Shown here: positions 1-6,618 of the stretch, one piece after another
Layout of the letters: the number at the start of each line of letters is the position of its first letter
How positions within the stretch are numbered: the first letter of the stretch is position 1
From: JANXQE01 sp035651635
Lineage (GTDB): Bacteria > Verrucomicrobiota > Verrucomicrobiia > Limisphaerales > UBA8199
Assembly (NCBI GenBank): GCA_035651635.1
Contig: DASRFK010000185.1
Location: forward strand, 1 to 14,165
Direction: 5' to 3'
Length of the DNA stretch: 14,165 bases
Position numbers and translations under genes: made by a program
Notes under the pieces: model-generated
Database searches by the model: none
Told to the model about the DNA's origin: nothing
Seen by the model: only the letters and a program-made list of their open reading frames with translations

Positions 1-1
1 T

Positions 2-865
2 TCCAAGGTCGATTGGGTAATCGATGCGGCGGCGAATCCGAGCGTACTGGCCGGGGTAGACGCGCAGACCAGCAGCCGGCAGCTAATGGAGCACAACCTT
101 CTCGGGACTCTCAATTTACTCGAGTTGTGTAAGCGCCACGACAGCGGGTTGGTCCTGCTGAGCACCAGCCGCGTTTATTCCCTGACCCGTCTTTGCGCGC
201 TGCCGGTGCTGGAGCGAGGTGAAGCTTTGGAGCCGGACGTTAAGGCAGCGAACGAACCGGGGTTATCTCAAGAGGGCATCAGCGAAACTTTTTCGACCGA
301 CCCGCCCGTGTCGCTGTATGGGAGCGCCAAGCTGGCCTCGGAGTTGGTCAGTCTTGAATACGGGAGCGCGTTTGGTCTGCCGGTCTTCATCAACCGTTGC
401 GGTGTGCTGGCCGCCGCCGGCCAGTTCGGGAAAGCGGACCAGGGTATCTTTAGTTTTTGGATTCACTCGTACCAGGCGCGGCGCCCGTTAAAGTATATTG
501 GTTTTGGCGGGACAGGACACCAGGTCCGAGATTGCCTGCATCCTGCGGATTTGGCTTCATTAGTCGCAATGCAGTTGCGGCATCCAGATCGGGCGGGCCA
601 AGTCGTCAATGTGAGCGGCGGGATCAGCAATAGCATGTCGCTGGCGCAACTAAGCCGGTGGTGCTCGAAACGCTTTGGGAAGCATACGGTAAGTGCGGAC
701 CCGGGCTCCCGGCCGTTCGATGTTCCCTGGCTGGTGCTGGACTCTTCAAAGGCGAAAGCGGTGTGGGGATGGCAACCGTCGCTTTCGCTCGAAACGATTC
801 TCGAGGAAATTGCCGAGCACGCCCGGCTCAACCCAGGCTGGTTGGAACTGACCGCCGGGGGATGA
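2..865 (+). CDS. CDP-paratose 2-epimerase-like NAD-dependent SDR protein, 5' end missing
   Basis: Extended short-chain dehydrogenase/reductase acting on a nucleotide sugar in the cytoplasm, most like CDP-paratose/CDP-tyvelose 2-epimerases. The reading frame is open to the left edge, so the visible 287 residues lack the start and the N-terminal Rossmann glycine motif. Seen: DWVIDAAANPSV near the left edge, HNLLGTLNLLE, the STSRVYS strand with the catalytic serine/threonine region, the YGSAK catalytic Tyr-x-x-x-Lys, then AAAGQFGKADQGIFSFW and GFGGTGHQVRDCLHPADL, which are typical of the substrate-binding half of this subgroup. About 60 residues are probably missing compared with a usual length near 345. 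Its TGA overlaps the ATG of the next gene (ATGA), so it is translationally coupled to the glycosyltransferase. The exact substrate is inferred; another 4,6-dideoxyhexose or hexose epimerase is possible. Confidence 0.87.
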   Translation, partial: SKVDWVIDAAANPSVLAGVDAQTSSRQLMEHNLLGTLNLLELCKRHDSGLVLLSTSRVYSLTRLCALPVLERGEALEPDVKAANEPGLSQEGISETFSTDPPVSLYGSAKLASELVSLEYGSAFGLPVFINRCGVLAAAGQFGKADQGIFSFWIHSYQARRPLKYIGFGGTGHQVRDCLHPADLASLVAMQLRHPDRAGQVVNVSGGISNSMSLAQLSRWCSKRFGKHTVSADPGSRPFDVPWLVLDSSKAKAVWGWQPSLSLETILEEIAEHARLNPGWLELTAGG

Positions 866-1635
866 ACCCATCGCCCCCAACAACGAAGCGGCCCTTGTCA
901 CTGCTCTCGATAGTCATTCCCGCACGAAACGAGGCAGGCTGTATTCTCTCCACCGTGCAGCACCTGCACCTGGAGCTCGAACTGCAAAAGGTCCCGCACG
1001 AGATCCTGGTAGTCGATGATGGCAGCACCGATAACACCTGGGAGCTTTTGTTGGGCATGCAAGTGAAGATCCCCGAACTGGTCCCGATTGCCAATCAAGG
1101 GATGCACGGGTTCGGCCGGGCCGTCTCGTGTGGCCTGGATCGCTATAAAGGCGATGCGGTGGTCATCATGATGGCCGACGAATCTGACGATTGCCGCGAC
1201 GTGGTGCGCTACTGGAAGGAATTGAACGACGGATGGGATTGCGTTTTCGGGAGTCGTTTCCTGAAGGGCGGTGGCGTGATTGATTATCCGAAGCTAAAAC
1301 TCGCTCTGAACAGGATCGCAAACTTCTTCTTGAAGACCCTCTTTCACGTCAAGCTCAACGATACCACCAACGCGTTCAAGGCGTACCGCCGGGAGGCCAT
1401 TGAAGGCTGCAAACCGTTGATCTCTCCGCATTTTAATCTGACGGTGGAACTGCCGCTCAAAGCCATCGTGCGGGGCTTTTCCTGGACGATGATCCCGATC
1501 ACCTGGCGAAATCGGCGCGTGGGCCAGGCGAAGTTTGCCATTCGCGAGATGGGCAGCCGTTACCTTTTTATATGCCTCTATGTCTGGCTGGAGAAGTACT
1601 TCAGCCGGGGAGATTACCGAAAACCCAATGCCTGA
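862..1635 (+). CDS. Family 2 glycosyltransferase, DPM1-like
   Basis: A 257-residue cytoplasmic or membrane-associated GT2 enzyme resembling polyprenyl-phosphate mannosyl/glucosyltransferases (DPM1 type), expected to move a sugar from a nucleotide donor to a lipid phosphate or a glycan. Seen: VIPARNE at residues 18-24, VVDDGSTD at 50-57 (nucleotide binding) and MADESDD at 104-110 at the place of the metal-binding DxD; this version replaces the common DADLQHP form and marks a subgroup. No C-terminal GtrA-like membrane domain is present; only a short aromatic stretch (YLFICLYVWLEKYF) lies near the end. I chose the ATG at 862 because it overlaps the upstream stop and places the VIPARNE motif at a normal distance; the frame is open further upstream, but that part lies inside the epimerase gene. 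It overlaps the methyltransferase gene by 8 bp. Substrate unknown. Confidence 0.88.
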   Translation: MNPSPPTTKRPLSLLSIVIPARNEAGCILSTVQHLHLELELQKVPHEILVVDDGSTDNTWELLLGMQVKIPELVPIANQGMHGFGRAVSCGLDRYKGDAVVIMMADESDDCRDVVRYWKELNDGWDCVFGSRFLKGGGVIDYPKLKLALNRIANFFLKTLFHVKLNDTTNAFKAYRREAIEGCKPLISPHFNLTVELPLKAIVRGFSWTMIPITWRNRRVGQAKFAIREMGSRYLFICLYVWLEKYFSRGDYRKPNA

Positions 1636-2296
1636 AGCACAACCAGAAGAGTTAAAGCGCGTGTACGCCAGCCGGTTCGATGCGCGGCAGGACTATCGCC
1701 TGCGCGTCTGGCGCGTTTTGATCGAGCGCTTCTTCCAGGCTTTGGTGCCCGAAAACTCGACGGTCCTGGACCTCGGCTGCGGCTATGGCGAGTTTATCAA
1801 CACCGTCAAAGCGCGGCAGAAGTTCGGGATGGATCTAAATCCGCGCACCCAGGAGCTCCTGAGGCCCGGAGTGAAGTTTCTGCGACAAGATTGCTCCAAA
1901 CCCTGGTCAGTCGGCGCGGGTGAGCTTGATGTCGTCTTCACGAGCAATTTTTTCGAACACCTGCCCGATAAAAGCGCTCTCGGCGAAACGTTGGCTCAAG
2001 CCTTTCGCGCACTACGCCCCGGCGGACGCCTCATCGCCATGGGACCCAACATAAAATTCACACACGGACGGTATTGGGATTTTTGGGACCATTATCTGCC
2101 CCTGACCGAACTTTCATTGAGCGAAGGTCTGACGGTGCGGGGTTTTGTTGTCGAGAAGTGTTATCCCAGGTTCCTGCCGTATACCATGGTCGGCGCGCGC
2201 GAATATCCGCCATGGTGTGTCGGGATCTACTTGGGGCTGCCCTGGCTGTGGCGGTGGAAGGGAGAACAGTTCCTGATTGTTGCCAAGAAGCCATGA
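1628..2296 (+). CDS. Class I SAM-dependent methyltransferase
   Basis: A 222-residue soluble methyltransferase of the Methyltransf_11/UbiE-like fold. Seen: SAM motif I VLDLGCGYGEF at residues 46-56, the acidic ribose-binding GMDLN at 67-71, LDVVFTSNFFEHL at 100-112 and the post-motif LRPGGRLIAMGPN. The start at 1628 lies inside the last codons of the glycosyltransferase gene; a GGGGAG purine run about 15 nt upstream is a distant possible ribosome site. Starts further upstream would only read through the glycosyltransferase in the wrong frame. As the third gene of an overlapping set with an epimerase and a glycosyltransferase, it probably methylates a sugar or glycan end, but lipid or small-molecule substrates cannot be excluded. 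It appears to be the last gene of the operon: a palindromic element follows 10 bp later. Confidence 0.88.
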   Translation: MPEAQPEELKRVYASRFDARQDYRLRVWRVLIERFFQALVPENSTVLDLGCGYGEFINTVKARQKFGMDLNPRTQELLRPGVKFLRQDCSKPWSVGAGELDVVFTSNFFEHLPDKSALGETLAQAFRALRPGGRLIAMGPNIKFTHGRYWDFWDHYLPLTELSLSEGLTVRGFVVEKCYPRFLPYTMVGAREYPPWCVGIYLGLPWLWRWKGEQFLIVAKKP

Positions 2297-2306
2297 TCAT
2301 CATTTT

Positions 2307-2436
2307 GGTAGGAATGGCGCGCTGCGCCGTCCCTGCCCGCGTTCAGCGGGCTGAACAAACACGCGAAACAATGCGAACCACGACTGGTGCTGCGCCCCTG
2401 AACGGGGCGCAGACGGCGCAGCGCGTCGTCCCTACC
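2307..2436. repeat. Palindromic intergenic element, REP/MITE-like, 130 bp
   Basis: Outer arms at 2307-2331 and 2412-2436 are inverted copies of each other with 22 of 25 bases matching (arm beginning GGTAGG and containing GCGCGCTGCGCCGTC). Inside are two smaller hairpins: CCCGC/GCGGG at about 2336-2350, and a perfect 7-bp stem GCGCCCC/GGGGCGC with loop TGAAC at about 2392-2410. There is no coding sequence and no U-run, so this is not a normal terminator, although the folded RNA could affect the 3' end of the methyltransferase transcript. I infer a dispersed non-autonomous repeat; other copies cannot be checked within this window. Confidence 0.7.
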
Positions 2437-2507
2437 GCGATAGCAGTATTCAAGTGCGCCGCCAAGCTTGACCCGCTACCAATGATTCGCAGTATCCTTC
2501 GCCATTG

Positions 2508-4538
2508 ATGAACTTGGGCTCGGCCATAACCCCCAGCTTGCCCAAGAATACCCCGGGAGGCCCCGGCCCCGCCCTGGGATTTGATATCCCAGAACTGTGG
2601 TTCAGAAAGGGCTTGCTCGCGCTGGCGCTGGTTGGTTTGGTGATTCGGCTCGGCTTTTTTGTCGAGCATGCCCGCAGCCCATCTTTCGGCGTGCCCACGC
2701 TGGATCAGACTTACTACGACACGGTCGCAAGGATGCTGTTAGCGGGGGATGACTTGCACGCGCTCCATGGGTTTCGTCCCCTGCTCTATCCGCTGTTCCT
2801 GGCATTCTGGTACAAACTGGGCGGAAGCGCCGGCATCGATTTGGCTTTGTCGGCCCAGCATGGGCTGGGTGTGGCTACCGGCCTGATTGTCGCGGTGCTC
2901 GGCGCCCGGGTTTTCAAAAATCGCCTCTGCGGATTGGCCGGAGGTGCGCTCTATCTTTTGGCTCCTGTGCCGCTCTACTTCGAGGGCGAATTGTTGATCG
3001 AACCGAGCTACATTTTTCTAATCTTTGCTGGGCTGCTGCTGATTGTATTTGCGGCCGAAACCGAAGGTCGCAAAGGCATGCTGTTGTGGGCCGCTGCCGG
3101 CGCGGTAACCGTGCTCACCTCGCAAGCCCGGGCGAATATCATTGTGTTTCTTGCTGTCTACCCGCTGTTCGCTTTCTGGCGATGGCGGCAGCGGCGCGAC
3201 CCGCGTGCCGCTTTTTCACCATTGCTCGGTTTGGCCGGCGCGCTGGCCATGGCCATACCCTGGGGGTGGGTGAACATGAAACAGATGGATCATTTTCATC
3301 TGCTGCCAAATGCCGGGGGAGTGGCCTTTTATTGCGGCAACAAACGAACCGCCGATGGCATGATGCCCCAACAGGATCGCAGAATAACATCGGGCGAACG
3401 GTATGAAGATTCGATCGAAGTGTGGGCGCGCCAGGAATATGAACGGGCCATGCGCGAACAGGGTCGGCAACCCGACACCGATCCGATGGCAATTTCAAAA
3501 TATTGGACCTCACAAACCTTGCGCGAGATCCGAACCGCTCCAGCAGCCTGGCTCGGGCTGGTGGCCAAAAAATGCTGGCTGACCCTCTGGAATGCCGAAA
3601 TTCCCAACAACAAAGCCTTCGCGTTTTTGCAGCAGGAGTTTGTCTGGCTGCGACTGCTTCCCGTTCGGTGGGTCGTGTTGCTGATGCTGGCACCGATCGG
3701 GATCTGGGCCGCCGCGAAATGGGGAAATCGAGATGAGTTGTTCGTCGTGCTGGTCTATGCCGGACTCTATTCAGCGGCCAATGTTGCTTTTTTTATCTGC
3801 GACCGATACCGATATCCGGTGTGGCCGGCACTGGCGGTATTGGCAGGAGGCGGGCTGATCAAGATCGTGCAGCTCGTGCAGCGACGAGCCCTGGGCGACC
3901 TGGCCTGGGTTGGAGCAACAATGACTTTAATGGCGGTGCTCTCGCTCCACAACTGGTTCGGCGCGCAACTGCCTTCGTTCGCTCGGGATTACCTGTTTCG
4001 TTCCCTGGCTTACTACCAGAAGGGACAATTCCAGCCAGCCCTGGCTGACATCGATCAGAGTGTAAAGCTCGACCCCCTGGATGGGAACGCGTTGGAACAC
4101 CGAGCGAACGTTCTATTCGCGCTCGACCGGCTCGACGACGCGCGCCAGGCCTATGAGCAGACACTCCAAATAATTCCCGAAGAAGCTTCGGCCTGGAACA
4201 ATCTGGGAACCACCCTCGATCATCTCGGGCGAACCGATGAGGCCTTGAATGCTTTTCGGCGCGCCATCGGATGCGCTCCCCCCAGCAAGAATGCGTTCCT
4301 CGGCATGGCTTTCATCCAGATTCGCACTGGTCGGCTAACGGATGCCGCGGCAACGCTCGACCAGGCCGATAAACTCGGCAACACGGCCAGCCCCGCCATT
4401 TTGGCGACTCGTTCCGTCCTCGAACGCCGGCGCGGGAACATCGCACACGCGGATGAACTGGAACTGCAGGCGCGACAGTTAGACCCTGATACGACAGCGT
4501 GGGCCACTAACGCGGCCAGTCAAAGGCCAACTCAATGA
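2508..4538 (+). CDS. Integral membrane GT-C glycosyltransferase (ArnT/PMT-like) with C-terminal TPR domain
   Basis: A 676-residue multi-pass membrane protein. A short polar N-terminus is followed by a first membrane helix around residues 35-52 and then a DQTYYD motif at 66-71. In GT39/GT83-type enzymes the acidic residue in this first outer loop is the catalytic or metal-binding position, and these enzymes use a polyprenyl-phosphate sugar donor on the periplasmic face. Several hydrophobic helices follow to about residue 485. From about 495 to 660 there are at least three TPR units (for example ALADIDQSVKLDP and AWNNLGTTLDHLGRTDEALN). A likely role is transfer of a sugar to a protein or surface glycan, with the TPRs recognising the acceptor; this is inferred. 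The ATG at 2508 was chosen; a TTG directly before it is also in frame, and no clear Shine-Dalgarno site is seen for either. It is a separate unit from the upstream operon, with a 211-bp gap. Confidence 0.85.
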   Translation: MNLGSAITPSLPKNTPGGPGPALGFDIPELWFRKGLLALALVGLVIRLGFFVEHARSPSFGVPTLDQTYYDTVARMLLAGDDLHALHGFRPLLYPLFLAFWYKLGGSAGIDLALSAQHGLGVATGLIVAVLGARVFKNRLCGLAGGALYLLAPVPLYFEGELLIEPSYIFLIFAGLLLIVFAAETEGRKGMLLWAAAGAVTVLTSQARANIIVFLAVYPLFAFWRWRQRRDPRAAFSPLLGLAGALAMAIPWGWVNMKQMDHFHLLPNAGGVAFYCGNKRTADGMMPQQDRRITSGERYEDSIEVWARQEYERAMREQGRQPDTDPMAISKYWTSQTLREIRTAPAAWLGLVAKKCWLTLWNAEIPNNKAFAFLQQEFVWLRLLPVRWVVLLMLAPIGIWAAAKWGNRDELFVVLVYAGLYSAANVAFFICDRYRYPVWPALAVLAGGGLIKIVQLVQRRALGDLAWVGATMTLMAVLSLHNWFGAQLPSFARDYLFRSLAYYQKGQFQPALADIDQSVKLDPLDGNALEHRANVLFALDRLDDARQAYEQTLQIIPEEASAWNNLGTTLDHLGRTDEALNAFRRAIGCAPPSKNAFLGMAFIQIRTGRLTDAAATLDQADKLGNTASPAILATRSVLERRRGNIAHADELELQARQLDPDTTAWATNAASQRPTQ

Positions 4539-4559
4539 ACCCGGGACTTTGGAGAAAGA

Positions 4560-4658
4560 CTAAGAGCGCTTTTGGGCTTGGTTTGGAGTCCCGCCTTCAG
4601 GCGGCCCGGCGTCAAAACCGCCTGAGCTCCAAACCAAATCTCTAAAACACGCTCTTAG
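4560..4658. repeat. Second inverted-repeat intergenic element, 99 bp
   Basis: Terminal arms CTAAGAGCG (4560-4568) and CGCTCTTAG (4650-4658) are perfect inverted copies. A second perfect inverted pair lies inside: TTGGTTTGGAG (4578-4588) with CTCCAAACCAA (4627-4637). The centre holds CCGCC-TTCA-GGCGG, and the GGCGG arm could instead pair with the later CCGCCTGAG. The nested layout resembles a small non-autonomous mobile element or a REP-type hairpin. It shares no obvious sequence with the element at 2307-2436. No flanking target duplication is evident by eye. Confidence 0.68.
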
Positions 4659-4698
4659 ATCCAAAGTGAGATTATAAACAACTACGCCGTAACCGTTC

Positions 4699-6459
4699 TT
4701 GAAAGTTATTTTTCAGATCACGAGCAGGCCTTTCAGCCGGTTCATTCGTCCCACCGGTCTTTTTCTCGCTCTATCGATCACCTGGTTTTTGTTTGGACCC
4801 GGGACCCGCATCCTGGCAGCCGCGCCTGACTTCGGTCCCAATGTCCTGATTTTCGATCCAGGCATGACGAACATCCAGAGTCGCGTTGACGAGGTCTTCC
4901 ACAAGCAGGAGCGAAACCAGTTCGGACCGGATCGGTTTGCGTATCTTTTCAAGCCCGGCCATTACGATTTGGATGTCCAGGTCGGGTTTTACACGCAGGT
5001 GCTCGGGCTGGGCCGTTCTCCGGATGAGGTGACGATCACCGGGGCGGTCAGGGCCAAAGCCCAATGGATGACCCGCAGCAACGCGACCTGCAATTTCTGG
5101 CGCTGCGCGGAAAATCTTTCAGTCGTTCCGACACAAGATCAGGGCATCAACATCTGGGCGGTGTCACAGGCCACGGCCTTGCGTCGCTTGCATGTGAAAG
5201 GAGCCTTAAATCTTTGGGACGGCGGTTGGTCCAGCGGCGGATTTCTCGCTGATACCAAAATCGATGGCCAAATCAATTCCGGCTCGCAGCAACAATGGTT
5301 CTCCCGCAACTCTGAATGGAGTCGCTGGCAAGGCGGCTCGTGGAACATGGTATTCGTGGGCACGGTTAATCCGCCCGAAGGCAACTGGCCGGAGGCGCCA
5401 TACACAGTCATCGAACAGACTCCGATCATTCGCGAGAAACCGTTTCTCCTCCTTGACGGGCACGGCGATTACTTTGTTTTCGTGCCCAGCCTGAACACAA
5501 ACGGCGCACGCGGGTTAACCTGGTCTCAAGAGCGGCCGACACCGGGAACCAGCATCCCGCTCGAAAACTTCTACCTGGCCCAACCGCGAACCGACACTGC
5601 CTCAACCATCAACAGCGCATTGAACCAGGGGAAGCACCTGCTGCTCACTCCCGGCATTTATCACCTCGAAGATGCCATCCGGGTAATTCGGCCGGAAACC
5701 ATTGTGCTCGGACTTGGCTATCCGACACTCCGGCCGACCAATGGGACCGCGGCTCTGCGCCTGAGAGACGTCGACGGCATAAAGGTAGGAGGAATCCTGT
5801 TCGAAGCAGGCTCGAGCAACTCGCCCACTCTGGTGCAGGTGGGAGAACCGGGCGGTCGCGCCTCTCACAGCGCCGACCCAATTTTTCTCTGGGACATCTT
5901 CTGTCGCGTAGGCGGTGCGCAAGCCGGGCAAGCCGATTGCATGCTCACAATTAATTCCAGCGATGTGGTGGGGGACAATTTTTGGCTGTGGCGGGCCGAC
6001 CACGGACGCGGCGCGGGATGGAACTCAAACCCAAACAAAAATGGCTTGGTGGTGAATGGCGACAACGTCACGCTGTACGGTTTGTTCGTCGAACATTGCC
6101 AGGAGTACCAAACCCTTTGGAACGGGAACGGCGGCCGGGTTTATTTTTATCAATCGGAAATGCCGTATGATCCGCCGAGCCAGGATGCGTGGCATCATGG
6201 GGAGATTAACGGGTTTGCCTCTTACAAAGTGGCGGACTCAGTGTCGAGTCACCAGGCTTGGGGCCTGGGCATTTATTGCGTGTTCTATGCGGCGCCCGTG
6301 TTAGCGGAGAATGCGATCGAAACGCCTGACCGGCCGGGAATCCAGATGCGTCACATGGTCACGATCCGCTTGTCCGGTCAGAAGAACAGTGGGATCAGTC
6401 ACGTGATCAACGGCAAAGGCGCGTCAGTCATTACGACCCGAAAAGCAGTCGTTGATTAA
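4699..6459 (+). CDS. Secreted beta-helix (pectin lyase-like) protein of unknown activity
   Basis: A 586-residue predicted exported protein. The N-terminus has basic residues, a hydrophobic core at about 20-33 and an ILAAAP cleavage region near 39-43. The mature part starts with PNVLIFDPGM and is rich in Gly, Asn and Trp, with repeated short strands (VLGLGRSPDEVTI, ETIVLGLGYPTLRP, NGLVVNGDNVTLYGLFVEH) typical of a right-handed parallel beta-helix. I recognise this full-length family from Verrucomicrobia, planctomycetes and actinomycetes, where automatic names such as 'adenylyl cyclase' or 'coagulation factor 5/8 type' appear and are not supported by the fold. Conserved acidic and aromatic clusters such as LWRADHGRG and TLWNGNGGRVYFYQ suggest carbohydrate binding or cleavage; the reaction is unknown. 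An in-frame TAA at 4690-4692 forces the start to be TTG at 4699 or later, and only this TTG keeps the complete signal peptide. Confidence 0.8.
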   Translation: MKVIFQITSRPFSRFIRPTGLFLALSITWFLFGPGTRILAAAPDFGPNVLIFDPGMTNIQSRVDEVFHKQERNQFGPDRFAYLFKPGHYDLDVQVGFYTQVLGLGRSPDEVTITGAVRAKAQWMTRSNATCNFWRCAENLSVVPTQDQGINIWAVSQATALRRLHVKGALNLWDGGWSSGGFLADTKIDGQINSGSQQQWFSRNSEWSRWQGGSWNMVFVGTVNPPEGNWPEAPYTVIEQTPIIREKPFLLLDGHGDYFVFVPSLNTNGARGLTWSQERPTPGTSIPLENFYLAQPRTDTASTINSALNQGKHLLLTPGIYHLEDAIRVIRPETIVLGLGYPTLRPTNGTAALRLRDVDGIKVGGILFEAGSSNSPTLVQVGEPGGRASHSADPIFLWDIFCRVGGAQAGQADCMLTINSSDVVGDNFWLWRADHGRGAGWNSNPNKNGLVVNGDNVTLYGLFVEHCQEYQTLWNGNGGRVYFYQSEMPYDPPSQDAWHHGEINGFASYKVADSVSSHQAWGLGIYCVFYAAPVLAENAIETPDRPGIQMRHMVTIRLSGQKNSGISHVINGKGASVITTRKAVVD

Positions 6460-6548
6460 AGGGAATGTCTGCCGGCCCGCAGCGGCCCTGCCTGTTTCAG
6501 AAGTCGCCCTTCCAGAAACCTGAGCAAGGCGAAGGTCGTCTGATTGGG

Positions 6549-6605
6549 TCGGATTCGGATTTCGGATTTCGGCCTTCTTTCGGTCTTCGGGTTTCGGCCT
6601 TCGGT
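6549..6605. repeat. Low-complexity degenerate TTCGG / ATTTCGG repeat
   Basis: About ten imperfect TTCGG-type units (ATTCGG, ATTTCGG, CTTCGG, TTTCGG) in 57 bp between two convergent genes. Read on the other strand it encodes stretches like NPKSEIR, a pattern I associate with intergenic low-complexity DNA of Verrucomicrobia and planctomycetes. It is not translated here. No terminator with a U-run is seen for either convergent gene. Confidence 0.75.
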
Positions 6606-6618
6606 TTTAGTAACTGGG

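Noticed and set aside
658..861. Longer glycosyltransferase starting inside the epimerase gene
   Set aside because: The extension is a shadow of the epimerase; the ATG at 862 forms an ATGA overlap and gives the expected N-terminus.
3139..3693. Antisense open frame of 184 codons inside the GT-C gene, and similar ones at 463-831, 5602-6003 and 7457-7993
   Set aside because: They are opposite or out of frame to well-supported genes, lack recognisable motifs and are rich in Arg, Ala, Gly and Ser as expected from GC-rich shadow frames.
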